A stretch of DNA of 64,000 nucleotides from VMCP01 sp964645755 (GTDB lineage: Bacteria; Bacteroidota; Bacteroidia; NS11-12g; UBA955). Each line of letters begins with the position of its first letter. The stretch's first letter is position 1. The notes below the pieces were generated by a model that made no database searches, was not told the origin of the DNA, and worked only from the letters and a program-made list of their open reading frames with translations. Location of the stretch: positions 26,542-90,541 of the forward strand of contig CAZYBT010000001.1 in NCBI GenBank assembly GCA_964645755.1, written 5' to 3'. This document shows, one piece after another, positions 34,539-45,700 of this stretch. Position numbers and translations under genes: made by a program.

Positions 34539-35650
34539 AAAAATACCTAGCTTTAATCATTTTTGCCCATTTTTCTGCATCGTTTGCTCAGGTACCTTCC
34601 TTCAATAGTGCTGTTCGTCTTGATGTCGCAACTTGGAATATTGAATGGTTTGGAGACCCATCAAACGGTCCCTCAAATGAAACTACCCAGCTGAATAATG
34701 CTGTTCAACTCATTAAGGGAATGGACGTTGATATCATGTCGTTATGTGAAATAAGCGATTCAGTTTATTGGAAAAAATTACTCAATGCATTGCCCGAATA
34801 TGCTGGGGTCATCAGTACTTGGAATCAAACGCAAAAAACAGCTCTGATATTCAAGAAGAATCAATTTGCTTGCTTATACTCCAAGCATGTTTTATCGCAA
34901 TATGATTCTGACTTTGCAAGTGGTAGATTGCCTCTTGAAGTGTCCCTCCAAAGAAATTTAAATGGAAAGTTAGATACACTTTTTGTTTGGGTCATTCATT
35001 TAAAGGCAAACATTGGTACAACAACTCAAAAATCGGAATCATATAATAAAAGATATAATGCGAGTGTTTATCTCAAAAATTATGTGAATCAATATTTTAG
35101 AAACAGAAAGGGTTTGATTATGGGGGACTGGAACGATGATTTTGACAAAAGTATTTTCAATAACAATACAAGTCCGTTTGTGAATTGGCGCGATGACGCA
35201 TCTTATTTGGTACCGTCGTATCAATTGAGCCTGAAGGGTCAAAGAACTACAGCATCCTATTCTGACGCCATTGATCATATTGCAGTAACACCTGGATTAA
35301 AATCATTTTGGGTTAAAGATTCGGTTCAGGCCTTTTATGCAAATGCATATATTGGGAGTTTTTCTTCCAATACAAGCGATCATTTTCCTGTTTTTACACG
35401 TTTTTACGATCAAGTAAATGCACAGACGAATGCGACGACAGATTTTGAGGTTGAAAAGGTATTTTTCAATGGTCAATATTGGGAGGGAACAGAAAACGCA
35501 TTAAATCAGAATATCAATGTATATTCAATGCTTGGCAAACTAATTTATTCTGGCAAATTATCAGCATTTTTACCTCCAAGGGGATTATTGTTTGTGATTT
35601 CCAACTCAAATGGTTCAAATTTATTTAAAGGTAGCTGGTTGAGTTACTAA
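34535..35650 (+). CDS. secreted endonuclease/exonuclease/phosphatase-family protein
   Basis: A 371-aa exported protein. The signal peptide ends near SASFAQ (about residue 19). EEP-superfamily motifs follow: ATWNIEWFGD, LCEISD (metal-binding Glu), HLKAN, GDWNDDF and SDHFPVF, so a Mg-dependent phosphodiesterase, possibly a nuclease, is likely. The last 65 or so residues form a separate small domain with NVYSMLGKLIYSG and PRGLLFV, resembling the type A sorting domain of the type IX secretion system. Export across the outer membrane is therefore probable. It overlaps nadK by 4 bases. Confidence 0.8.
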   Translation: MKKYLALIIFAHFSASFAQVPSFNSAVRLDVATWNIEWFGDPSNGPSNETTQLNNAVQLIKGMDVDIMSLCEISDSVYWKKLLNALPEYAGVISTWNQTQKTALIFKKNQFACLYSKHVLSQYDSDFASGRLPLEVSLQRNLNGKLDTLFVWVIHLKANIGTTTQKSESYNKRYNASVYLKNYVNQYFRNRKGLIMGDWNDDFDKSIFNNNTSPFVNWRDDASYLVPSYQLSLKGQRTTASYSDAIDHIAVTPGLKSFWVKDSVQAFYANAYIGSFSSNTSDHFPVFTRFYDQVNAQTNATTDFEVEKVFFNGQYWEGTENALNQNINVYSMLGKLIYSGKLSAFLPPRGLLFVISNSNGSNLFKGSWLSY

Positions 35651-35692
35651 TTTTCTTGTTTTTCGTTCAAAAGTGTTATTTTTACACTTAGT

Positions 35693-38095
35693 ATGAGAAA
35701 ATATGTATTTTCATTTCTAGTTTTTATCCAATATTTGAATTCATTGGGTGCTCAAAATCAATTTGCTCAAGATTTTTTCAAACCAATACAACTAGGCATC
35801 GGAGAAACAAAAATATGTTTGGGAGATTTTTTCCCGGGCGCAAGTATATTGAAAACCGACATAGACCCCAACTCTGGTTATCGTGTGTTAAAACAAATTA
35901 AAGATACAGTATTTATTGTTTCATTGACTTCAAAGGTGAATCCAATGGCATTATTGAATGTCACAATTAAAACAGCAGAATCTACGGTGAAATCCTATGT
36001 TTTGCCTTTAAAGAAAAATACCAAACAACAATTAAAATTCAAATTTCCTGACCTAAAGCATCAATATAAAACTGTTGCTATCAAGGGCACATTTAACTCT
36101 TGGAATCCTCAAAGTACAGTTTTAGCATTTGAAAATGGATTTTGGTATGGTGAAGTTTGGGCGTCTGAGGGTGTACATCAATATGTTTTTGTTTGCGATC
36201 AAAGTAAGGAATTACGCGATCCATTGAATTCAGATTCAGTGAGTAATGGAATGGGTGCTTATAATTCTAAATTATCGATTGTTTCAAAGTTTATTTCCCT
36301 TAAAACTTTAGCCACAAATCAAGGTAAGAACAGTAAGATTTATTTAGAAACAAATATTTTGAATGGCGAAAAAGTTGATCAATTAAAAAATGTTCGGGTT
36401 ATTGGATTGTATAACGACAATGTGATTTCTAAGATCATTTTGAATAAAAAGTTGAAGCATAAGTCAAATCGAATCGAAACATGCATCATTGAAATTGAGT
36501 TACCAGAGGAAGCGATGAATGGAAAGTTGGGTTATTTGAGATCTTGGGTCTATTTATCGGGGGATAATGGGCTAAGCAATGATATTTTGGTTCCCTTTAA
36601 GAATGGTAAAAGGATTGTGGATGCTTCGCAGTTATCATTTAAAGATCCACGTACTTTGATTATTTACAATCCAATGATTGACCGATTCAAGGATGGAAAT
36701 AAAGAAAACAATCGCCCTTTGAACAGAGCCGATGTGAATCACAAGGTGGATTTTTGGGGAGGGGACATCAAAGGAATCACTCAAAAAATTGAGGATGGGT
36801 ATTTTAAGAAAATGAATATCAACACATTGTGGGTGTCTCCTGTGGTTAAGAACCCAGATGGTCCTTGGGGACAATGGAAATCTCCAAATACAAAATTCAG
36901 TGGTTATCATGGATATTGGCCAATTTCTTCTACTGAAACCGATACTCGGTTTTGCACTAAGTTAGAATTAGAGCAATTTATTCAAACAGCAGAAAAAAAT
37001 GGAATCAACGTATTGTTAGATTACGTTGCGCATCATATTCATCAAGAACATCCACTTTACAAATCGCATCCAGATTGGTATACTTCATTGTATTTGCCAG
37101 ATGGATCTAAGAATACGGAGCGCTGGGATGAGTACAGATTGACAACTTGGTTTGATGATTTTATGCCAACGTTTAATTTCTTTAAACCTGAGGTTGTTGA
37201 GGCAATGACAGATAGCGCGGTTTGGTGGATGCAAAATTATCCAATTTATGGTTTTAGACATGATGCTACCAAACATATACCGGATTTGTTTTGGCGTACG
37301 CTCACTAAAAAAATTAAAACCGAAGTTCTGATCCCTCAAAATAGGCCCGCTTATCAAATTGGTGAAACTTATGGTAGCCCTGAGTTAATTGGATCATATA
37401 TTGGTTCTGATTTATTGGATGCTCAATTCGATTTTAACCTTTACGATGCGGCGGTGGCAACGTTTAAACAACCAAATTCCAATTGTCATAATCTTGCCGA
37501 TATGATCAACGATAGCAAGAAGAATTATGGTTCTCATCACACCATGGGCAATATTACAGGCAATCAAGACAGGCCTAGATTTATTTCGTTGGCTGACGGA
37601 AGTTTAAAGGATGGTGAAAATTTTAAGCAGGTTGGTTGGGATCGAAACATTCAAATCAGTGATGAAACCGCATATAAAAGGTTACAAAATTTGGTTGCAT
37701 TAATGGTTGCCGTTCCGGGCGTCCCAGTAATTTATTACGGTGACGAATTGGGATTTGCTGGGGCTAATGATCCAGATTGCCGCAGAATGATGCGATTTGT
37801 GAATGAAGGTACAGATTCTATTTCTTCTTTTGAAAAACTACATTTCGAAAAAATCACCTCGTTATTATTGATGCGCAAAACAGAGATATGTTTGCAATAT
37901 GGCGATTGTGAGGTTAAGTGTCTTTCTGATAACCTTTTGAAAATCGAGAGGAATTATTTTGGCAAAAAAATAGTATTTATTTTCAACACATCCAATCAAG
38001 CTGTGAATCTTGATTCGGAAATATTCGAAAAAGATAAAAATATGCCGATTATCAAGCAAATAGACCCAGAAAGTTTTGTGTATTTTAAAAATTAA
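35693..38095 (+). CDS. secreted GH13 alpha-amylase-family glycosidase
   Basis: An 800-aa enzyme with a signal peptide ending near LGAQ (about residue 20). A carbohydrate-binding, CBM48/CBM20-like domain is at about 120-180 (KGTFNSWNPQS). The GH13 barrel starts near residue 320. Conserved regions are LDYVAHHIH, FRHDATKHI with nucleophile Asp524, QIGETYGS with acid/base Glu558 and TGNQDRPRF with Asp626. The architecture suggests an extracellular or periplasmic alpha-glucan hydrolase, perhaps neopullulanase- or cyclomaltodextrinase-like. No SusC/SusD pair is nearby. A near-match to the -7 box (TATTTTTA, 35677-35684) and a small hairpin precede the ATG. Confidence 0.88.
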   Translation: MRKYVFSFLVFIQYLNSLGAQNQFAQDFFKPIQLGIGETKICLGDFFPGASILKTDIDPNSGYRVLKQIKDTVFIVSLTSKVNPMALLNVTIKTAESTVKSYVLPLKKNTKQQLKFKFPDLKHQYKTVAIKGTFNSWNPQSTVLAFENGFWYGEVWASEGVHQYVFVCDQSKELRDPLNSDSVSNGMGAYNSKLSIVSKFISLKTLATNQGKNSKIYLETNILNGEKVDQLKNVRVIGLYNDNVISKIILNKKLKHKSNRIETCIIEIELPEEAMNGKLGYLRSWVYLSGDNGLSNDILVPFKNGKRIVDASQLSFKDPRTLIIYNPMIDRFKDGNKENNRPLNRADVNHKVDFWGGDIKGITQKIEDGYFKKMNINTLWVSPVVKNPDGPWGQWKSPNTKFSGYHGYWPISSTETDTRFCTKLELEQFIQTAEKNGINVLLDYVAHHIHQEHPLYKSHPDWYTSLYLPDGSKNTERWDEYRLTTWFDDFMPTFNFFKPEVVEAMTDSAVWWMQNYPIYGFRHDATKHIPDLFWRTLTKKIKTEVLIPQNRPAYQIGETYGSPELIGSYIGSDLLDAQFDFNLYDAAVATFKQPNSNCHNLADMINDSKKNYGSHHTMGNITGNQDRPRFISLADGSLKDGENFKQVGWDRNIQISDETAYKRLQNLVALMVAVPGVPVIYYGDELGFAGANDPDCRRMMRFVNEGTDSISSFEKLHFEKITSLLLMRKTEICLQYGDCEVKCLSDNLLKIERNYFGKKIVFIFNTSNQAVNLDSEIFEKDKNMPIIKQIDPESFVYFKN

Positions 38096-38097
38096 AT

Positions 38098-39348
38098 TTA
38101 CACCAAAGTTACTACAGTAATTTCAGGGTAAATTCCCATTCTTCCTGGATAGCCCAAATATCCAAACCCACGATTTACATATAAATGTTGATTGTTTTCA
38201 GTGTATAAATCCATCCATTCAGGATAAATGTATTTTGCTGGACTCCATCTATAAAATGCCGTATCTACACCAAATTGCAATCCGTGTGTGTGTCCTGCAA
38301 AACTAACTTTAATATCTGGTTTATGATCTAAAACTTGTTGACGCCAATGGGTTGGATCGTGACTCAAAAGCAATTTAACTGGAATGTCTTCCGTTCCTTT
38401 GTATGCTTTTTCTAAATTGCCATATTTCGGAAATTTACCCAGATTGCTCCAATTTTGGATACCCAAGATGGCAATTTTATCACCGTTTTTTTCAATAATT
38501 CTGTGTTCATCCATTAATAAATCCCAGCCAAGTGATTTGTGATGTTGTAGGATATCGTTGAAGTTTTTTTGCTTGGCTTCTTCTGATTCCCATATTACAT
38601 AGTCGCCATAATCGTGATTACCAAGGGTTGAATAAACTCCCATAGGAGCTTTGATTTTATTGAAAACATCAATCCATGGCTCGACTTCTTTGGACGTATC
38701 ATTAACCAAATCACCAGTAAAAAAGACCATATCTGCGTTCTGTTGATTAATCAAATCAATACCTTTGATGACTGCTTCGCGGTTCCAAAAGCTACCTGAG
38801 TGAATATCAGAAATCTGAACAATTTTTAATCCTTTAAAAGCATCGGGTAAGCCATCAATTTTCAATGTGCGTTTGCGTACAACATAATTATGCGCACCTT
38901 TAAATATCCCCCAAATTGCGGAACTAATAAACAAACCACCAAGGCCTAATCCAATGTAATGCAGGAATTTAAGTCGAGAAATCCCATGTTCTGTTGTTGT
39001 ATTTTCTGTTGTTTTTGAGTTTATAGAATAGACGATAAAACGAATCAATCTTTGAATATCATCAATCATTAAAAAGAGCACATACAACACTTTTGATATG
39101 AGAATAAACAACATGAAAGCACCTATGAACTTACCAATTTGAGAGGTAGGTTTTACAGCGATAAATTTTCCAGCTGCAAACATCAAATAGATTAAAATAT
39201 TATAACCCCAATATGTATATTTTACAATGTTATATTTTTTATGTGACGTTGTTTTGATTAAAAATTTTAAACCTTGCCAAACATAAATGTCAAGAGAAAT
39301 GAAAATAAGAAAGAAAACGTAGGGCCCGAATAGTTTACTTTTTAACAT
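38098..39348 (-). CDS. membrane-anchored metallophosphoesterase
   Basis: A 416-aa protein with about four N-terminal transmembrane segments (to about residue 160) and a C-terminal calcineurin-like phosphoesterase domain. Metal-binding motifs are SDIHSGSFWNR, GDLVND, GNHDYGDY and GHTHGLQFG. It resembles YaeI/YkuE-type phosphohydrolases, some of which act on lipid-linked phosphates such as UDP-diacylglucosamine; the substrate here is not known. Its stop is 2 bases from the stop of the convergent amylase gene. The ATG follows a -7 box by 7 bases. Confidence 0.88.
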   Translation of the reverse strand: MLKSKLFGPYVFFLIFISLDIYVWQGLKFLIKTTSHKKYNIVKYTYWGYNILIYLMFAAGKFIAVKPTSQIGKFIGAFMLFILISKVLYVLFLMIDDIQRLIRFIVYSINSKTTENTTTEHGISRLKFLHYIGLGLGGLFISSAIWGIFKGAHNYVVRKRTLKIDGLPDAFKGLKIVQISDIHSGSFWNREAVIKGIDLINQQNADMVFFTGDLVNDTSKEVEPWIDVFNKIKAPMGVYSTLGNHDYGDYVIWESEEAKQKNFNDILQHHKSLGWDLLMDEHRIIEKNGDKIAILGIQNWSNLGKFPKYGNLEKAYKGTEDIPVKLLLSHDPTHWRQQVLDHKPDIKVSFAGHTHGLQFGVDTAFYRWSPAKYIYPEWMDLYTENNQHLYVNRGFGYLGYPGRMGIYPEITVVTLV

Positions 39349-39355
39349 GAGTTTA

Positions 39356-39388
39356 CAAAATTACACCTTGAATGGATACAAGTTACAA
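39356..39388 (-). promoter_or_regulatory. promoter of the metallophosphoesterase gene
   Basis: On the - strand, TAATTTTG (39363-39356) matches TAnnTTTG and ends 7 bases before the ATG; a TTG (39388-39386) lies 22 bases upstream, the same spacing as before folA. Confidence 0.5.
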
Positions 39389-39444
39389 GAACATCGTTAA
39401 AAGGTATAAAAACTCTGTTTAATTTCTTTTGTTCAATTTTTGAT

Positions 39445-39452
39445 TAAATTTG
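39445..39452 (+). promoter_or_regulatory. -7 promoter box 5 bases before a start codon
   Basis: TAAATTTG matches TAnnTTTG and ends 5 bases before the ATG at 39458. No clear -33 element at standard spacing is visible. Confidence 0.4.
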
Positions 39453-39457
39453 AAAAT

Positions 39458-42400
39458 ATGCAAAAAAGTTTGAGTTTATTGTTTGCAATTTTTGCAAATA
39501 TCACGTTGTTTGCTCAAGTTACAGTAGATGAATTACTTAAGAGTATTCCACTCAGAAATCTTGGCCCTGCAGCAATGAGTGGCAGAATTACCACCATAGC
39601 AGTTCCGCGTAATACGTCAACAGTAGATTATAAGAATACAATTTATTGCGGTGCGGCAAGTGGCGGAGTTTGGAAAAGTGAAAATGGCGGCATTTCATGG
39701 AAGCCAGTATTTGATGAAATGGATGTTCAAAGTATAGGCGCAATTGCAATTGATCCAACGAATGCCAATATTGTTTACGTAGGAACAGGTGAGGGAAATC
39801 CTCGAAATAGCCACAACAGTGGAAAAGGCATTTATAAAAGCTTTGATGCAGGAAAAACTTGGAAATTTATTGGACTTGAAAATACCAAAACAATTCATCG
39901 AATTGTAATCAATCCTTCGAATCCAAGACAAATTTTTGTGGCTTCATTGGGTAGTATCTGGGGTAAAAACGACGATAGGGGTGTTTTTCGAAGCGATGAT
40001 GCCGGCGAAACATGGAAAAAAGTATTGTTTGTAAATGCTACCACAGGCTGCGGTGAATTGATTATAGATGAAAATCATCCAAACAAGTTGTTTGCTTGTA
40101 TGTACGATTATGAGAGAAAACCTTATACTTTTCGAAGCGGGGGATCTGGAAGTGGAATCTTTGTTTCGCATGATTGGGGTACGACTTGGGAAAAATTAGG
40201 TGCTCAAAACGGTCTACCCAAAGGCGATATTGGTCGCTCCGGAATGGCAATTAGTTTGAGTCATCCAAATAAAATTTATGCTTTAGTAGAAACTGAAAAA
40301 AATACCTTGTTTAAAAGCTCTGACGGTGGTAAAAATTGGTCTAAAATGTCCCAAAATACCACTATTGGAAACCGTCCGTTTTATTACGCAGAAATTTATG
40401 TAGATCCTACCAACGAAAATAGGGTTTACTCGATTTGGAGCCAAATTTCAAAAAGTGAAGATGGAGGAAAAAATTGGGACATTTTGGCGGATTGGGGACA
40501 CATACATCCCGATCATCATGCGTTTTTTGTGCACCCTGATGATCCAAAGTACATCATTAATGGAAATGATGGAGGTTTAAATATTTCTCATGATGGGGGA
40601 CATACTTGGAGATTTGCTGAAAACATTCCAGTTGGTCAATTTTATCATGTGAATGTGGATCATGATGTTCCATACCATGTGTATGGCGGTTTACAAGATA
40701 ATGGCAGTTGGGTTGGTCCAGGATTTACGTTTAAATATGGCGGTATTCCAAATCATGAATGGCAAGAACTACTTTTTGGTGATGGATTTGATGTGGTTCC
40801 TCTTGAGAATAATTCAAATGAGGGATATGCGATGTATCAGGGAGGAAACGTTTATCATTATAACCTTAAAACTCAAAGAACAACTTTTATTAAGCCAACT
40901 CATCCTACCATCAAAAATCTAAGATTTAATTGGAATGCAGCTATTGCTTCAATTCCAGGTAGCCCAAACTCCCTTTATTTTGGAAGTCAGTTTTTACATG
41001 TAAGTCACAATAAGGGAATTAGTTGGGAAATTATTTCACCTGATTTGACTACAAACGACACATCTAAATTGCATCAAGAAAAAAGTGGTGGCATCACTAT
41101 TGATGCAACAGGTGCTGAAAATTACTGTACCATCATTTCAATTGCTCCAAGTTTAAAGAATCCATTGAATCGTATTCTCGTTGGGACCGATGATGGTAAC
41201 ATTCAGTTAACGGACAATGGTGGTAAAAATTGGCAGAATTTGACACCTAATATCATTGGTTTACCGCGAAATGCTTGGATTTCAATGATTGTTTTAGATA
41301 CCAATTTGGTTACACAAAAGAACAGCAAAAATGGATTGATTTCGCAGGAGTTGAGAGAAGATATTTGGGTAGTGGCAAACAATTACCGTCAAAACGATTG
41401 GAAACCATACTTATTTAAGTCAATAGATGGTGGAAAGACTTGGCAAAATATGGTTACATCTACTGTTAAGGGACATTGTTTGTCGGTGGTTGTAGATCCA
41501 AAAAATCACAAATTGGTTTTTTTGGGCACAGATCAAGGTTTGTTTTATAGTTTAAATGGCGGAATTACTTGGGAAAAATGGAAGAAGTTTCCTTCATGTC
41601 CGGTTCAAGATTTGAAAATCCAAGATTCAGAACATGATTTGGTGATTGGTACATTTGGTCGAGGCATTTGGGTTGTAGATGATATTGGTGCTTTTTATCC
41701 GTTCGTAACTACACAATTTATGAAGAAACCATTGCAAGTTTTATCGTCCACTCATGGATATGTGGTTGATTACATACAGCCTGCGGGAATGCGATTTGGC
41801 GCCGATGCTGTTTGGAATGCACCGAATAAACCTTTTGGATGCAACTTGACGTTGGCGGTTAATTCAGAGAAAAAAAATAACGATTGGATCAAGCTAGATT
41901 TCGAAGGAAAGGTTTTTGATGCTTCTGGCAAGCAAATTAGATGTCACAAATTTTCATTTGATAGCTCTGGGGTGTATAGAATCCAATGGAGAATGATAGA
42001 GGATGGTTTTTATTTCCCGTCACATTCAACGCCCAAAAAAGATGAATCTTTACCTCCGGGAAGGTTGGTAAAACCCGGGAAATACAAATTGATTATCGCA
42101 CAGAAAAATGTGAGTTTAGATAGTGTCATGGTTGAAGTTTTATATCCTAAGAATGATTTTGATGCAAATGATTACAACCAACAAACTGAAGCAATAGAGC
42201 AATTTAAGACTTTGGTGAAGTCTGGTTTTGATATTTTTGAGGGACTTAAACAGATGGAAAAATCCGTTATAAAATTAAGTGAAGAAGCTTGGGAAAATGA
42301 TTCAATGACGGCTTTTTTCACTCGCAATAAATCAAAAATGCTAGATTCAATAAAAAATTATAAATCACTCTTTATGTTAGCAGAAGATATTACTTACTAT

Positions 42401-42631
42401 GAAGAATCGACGGTAAGATTGAATCATTTACTTGAGCAGGGGTATTCGTTTATTTTCCAAAGAAATGAAATTGGTAAGAATGTTGAGAACTCTATAAAAT
42501 TGATTGATAATGAATTAGCGCAAATCAGGAAAAGGGTGAATCATTTTATTGAAAGCGACTGGCTAAAGTTTGAATCAATGATTAAAAATTCCCGTATGAA
42601 TCTGATTCCGAATATCAAAAAGTATGAGTAG
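39458..42631 (+). CDS. secreted BNR/Asp-box beta-propeller protein (sortilin/VPS10-like)
   Basis: A 1057-aa exported protein; the signal peptide ends near ITLFAQ (about residue 20). Eleven Asp-box motifs of the form S-x-D/N-x-G-x-T/S/N-W can be counted (for example SENGGISW, SDDAGETW, SSDGGKNW, SIDGGKTW, SLNGGITW), predicting one or two large beta-propellers over about residues 40-760. The C-terminal 300 residues lack Asp boxes and look partly helical. Homologues are often annotated as glycosyl hydrolase or VPS10-domain protein, but no catalytic residues can be assigned. I preferred the ATG that gives a clean signal peptide over a TTG six codons upstream. Confidence 0.85.
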   Translation: MQKSLSLLFAIFANITLFAQVTVDELLKSIPLRNLGPAAMSGRITTIAVPRNTSTVDYKNTIYCGAASGGVWKSENGGISWKPVFDEMDVQSIGAIAIDPTNANIVYVGTGEGNPRNSHNSGKGIYKSFDAGKTWKFIGLENTKTIHRIVINPSNPRQIFVASLGSIWGKNDDRGVFRSDDAGETWKKVLFVNATTGCGELIIDENHPNKLFACMYDYERKPYTFRSGGSGSGIFVSHDWGTTWEKLGAQNGLPKGDIGRSGMAISLSHPNKIYALVETEKNTLFKSSDGGKNWSKMSQNTTIGNRPFYYAEIYVDPTNENRVYSIWSQISKSEDGGKNWDILADWGHIHPDHHAFFVHPDDPKYIINGNDGGLNISHDGGHTWRFAENIPVGQFYHVNVDHDVPYHVYGGLQDNGSWVGPGFTFKYGGIPNHEWQELLFGDGFDVVPLENNSNEGYAMYQGGNVYHYNLKTQRTTFIKPTHPTIKNLRFNWNAAIASIPGSPNSLYFGSQFLHVSHNKGISWEIISPDLTTNDTSKLHQEKSGGITIDATGAENYCTIISIAPSLKNPLNRILVGTDDGNIQLTDNGGKNWQNLTPNIIGLPRNAWISMIVLDTNLVTQKNSKNGLISQELREDIWVVANNYRQNDWKPYLFKSIDGGKTWQNMVTSTVKGHCLSVVVDPKNHKLVFLGTDQGLFYSLNGGITWEKWKKFPSCPVQDLKIQDSEHDLVIGTFGRGIWVVDDIGAFYPFVTTQFMKKPLQVLSSTHGYVVDYIQPAGMRFGADAVWNAPNKPFGCNLTLAVNSEKKNNDWIKLDFEGKVFDASGKQIRCHKFSFDSSGVYRIQWRMIEDGFYFPSHSTPKKDESLPPGRLVKPGKYKLIIAQKNVSLDSVMVEVLYPKNDFDANDYNQQTEAIEQFKTLVKSGFDIFEGLKQMEKSVIKLSEEAWENDSMTAFFTRNKSKMLDSIKNYKSLFMLAEDITYYEESTVRLNHLLEQGYSFIFQRNEIGKNVENSIKLIDNELAQIRKRVNHFIESDWLKFESMIKNSRMNLIPNIKKYE

Positions 42632-42697
42632 CGTCAAATATGAGAAATTGGTAGTTTGAAAAATGGTCTATTCTGTGGGAATTCCGATATATTGACT

Positions 42698-42705
42698 TAA
42701 ATTTG
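42698..42705 (+). promoter_or_regulatory. -7 promoter box of the OmpA-repeat gene
   Basis: TAAATTTG matches TAnnTTTG and ends 26 bases before the TTG start, giving a short leader of about 20 bases. Confidence 0.4.
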
Positions 42706-42731
42706 AACTTGCATAAATCGCTTTATTTATC

Positions 42732-45700
42732 TTGAGGATTTTAAAATCAGCTTTACTCATTCTTTTATTGTTTGTGGCGAAAGGTTCTTTTTCGCAACAA
42801 TTGATATTGGGACCTGGTATAACGCCTCTTTCTCCCGTTTACACGTTTTCTTCCCTTCGCTTGAAAGCTGCTGTGGTAAATTTATACAGGAGATTTGGAG
42901 TTTATGGAATGTGGGAATTGAGTCCGAATAACAGCTATGGTAGAGATGCAATAGGGATCAATTATCAAGTAAACTGCGTTTTTAGAATATGGGCCGGCTT
43001 AGGTGTATTTGAAAAGGGTCTGATTAATCCGCAAGTTCCAGACAATATCATGAATGGATTAAGAAAAGAAATGGGTATGGGCTATGTTTCCAGAGAAGCT
43101 CCTATTCATTGGGAACTTGGATATTCATTTACACTTGGACCAACATTTAACTTTTTCTATGAAATTCCGTTGGTAAAAAAAGATAGAAATGGTGATGGCA
43201 AATACACAAATATTGATAGAAGCATTCCATGTACCTTGGAATGGATGAGAAGGGATTCTACAATCGAAATTGTGTATGATACAATTTATGTGAACCCCAA
43301 ACCAACCAAAGCTGTTTGTGAAGTGCCAATACCTATCGATAGCTTTAATCAAGACAATGCAACTAGTGCTGTATTTGATCTTCCAATGTATTATGAGAAA
43401 GATCAGAGTACATTAAGTGATTTTAGCAAAGAGAAAATAAAATATTATTTGGTAGAAATTTTAAAGAGCCGACCTGACTTAAGTGTAGAAATTGGTTCTC
43501 ATACCCCGTGTAACAGTCGTAAAGAATACAATACTCAATTGACTCAGCGTCGTGCTGATACCATTAAAAATTACCTTGTTCGTGAGTTTGGTGCTTCCCC
43601 TGAAAGAATTTTAGCCAAAGGCTATGGAGAATCTAAGTTGGTGAATATGTGTAAATGTGAAGGAAGTGAAGTATATGGTTATACTCCATTTATTGACAGT
43701 GTAACTCAAAAGCAAATTATCAATTATGACCGCCAAGGAAATTACAAAGGGAGAATTTATTTAAATTATAATAAATCTGAAATTTCAGTGATTAATGGAA
43801 AATTGTATGTGAAATGCGATAATTATCAAGAATTACAAAATGACAGGGTGACATTGAGATTCAAGAAAAAACTGTCGAGGTTTGCAAAACTCAAAGATAG
43901 CTGCCATATTTTCTCACCCGGTGATTCATTGATTAAAACAAAAGACTGTAAAGATAATTTTGAACTTGGATCTATACCGTTCGATAAATTAACTGCTTCC
44001 ACCGCTCTTGATGGAATATATGATTTACCGTTAGTTTATGAACAGAATAAAGTAACCAATGAGGTGGCGAGCTTTGAGTTTTTAGATTCTTTGGCCACTA
44101 AAATATTAATTCCAAATCCTAAATTGGTAGTAGAATTGGGGTCCCATACAGATTGCCGTCAAACTTCAGAATACAATAAAAATTTATCCCAAAAACGTGC
44201 AGATAGTGCTGTCGCATATTTGGTTAAAACATATAAAATTGATCCCAACAGAATTGATGCTCGTGGATATGGCGAAGCTAGATTAATCAACAGTTGTCAA
44301 TGCGAAGGATCAGAAATAACCGGATATACACCATACATTGAAGGCATTACTCAAAGAATGGAGATTGAGTTGGATGCGCGTGGCAAACAACTTCGATCCT
44401 ATTATGTGCCCTATAATCAAAGAGAAATTAAGGTTATTGATGGTAATCCTTTTGTACCTTGTAATGAGAAGCAACACCGGCAAAATAGGAGAACAACATT
44501 AAGGTTTGCTGAGAGATTTTCAGATTTGTGTATTGAGAAAGCCTATATTGCTCCGGATACCACTCCTCCGCCTCCAGACACTATACTACCAACCATGGAA
44601 ATTGTAATGAAAGATGCAAACTCTATCGATAATTTCTCAATTGAGCGCGCATACGACGAGGTGTTTTTATTACCAGTATTCTATGATTTGGATAAAGCAA
44701 TCATTCGTCCTGATGCTCAGCGAATATTAGATTCGTTCGCAATCAAAATTTTAAATAAATATCCTTTCCTCGTAACTGAATTAGGTTCTCATACCGATTG
44801 TCGTATGCCGTATGAATATAACGAAAAACTTGCACGTAGGCGTGCGGATTCGGCGGTGGCTTATCTGAGAAGGGTTTGGAATATTGGCCCAGATAGAATT
44901 GTGGCTGTAGGTTATGGAGAAACCCAATTGATGAATGATTGTCACTGTGAAGCTTCAGCAGTGGTTGACTATACCCCTTATATCAAAGGGAGAACGAAGA
45001 AAAAATTGGTAGAACTCGATGATGATGGTAACGTGAGTAGAACAATTTATTTGGATTATGATTCAACTGAAATTGTATATTTTGATGGAGATCCTTATGT
45101 AAAATGTAATGAATTTCAACATCGTCAAAACCGAAGAACCACCGTTCGATTTACAAAAGATCCATCCAAATTTGGGATTAAAATTGATTTAGAACGTGAT
45201 AAAAATAATACCAATGAAGGTAATTCGAATACGTTTGCCAAAGGTCGTAAAGGGGGTAGAGGCTTCATTAAAGACAATGTTGAGGAATTCCATAAAAACG
45301 TGAAAGACATTTCTCAATTTGATATAAAAGAGGCTATGGATGTAGCGTATGTTCTCCCAATTTTCTATGATTTGGATAAGGCGGTTATAAGACCAGATGC
45401 CATCGCAACGTTAGACTCGTTTATGTCGCGCATTATGAATAAATATCCTCAGTTGGTGGCGGAACTTGGTTCGCATACTGATTGCCGAATGCCATATGAT
45501 TACAATGTATCATTGTCTAATCGAAGGGCTGATAGTGCTGTAGATTATCTGATTACGCGTGCAAAACTCGATAAAAATAGGGTAGTAGCCGTTGGTTATG
45601 GTGAAACCCAACTCATCAATGATTGTAAATGTGAGGGATCTAAAGTTGAAGGTTTTACACCTTATGTAGAAGGTACCACTAAGAAAATGCTGGTTGAATT

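Noticed and set aside
35671..35689. Inverted repeat AAGTGT/ACACTT just before the GH13 start as a terminator of the upstream gene
   Set aside because: The stem is only 6 bp, lacks a T-run and lies 4-22 bases before the next ATG; at best an operator, not enough to call.
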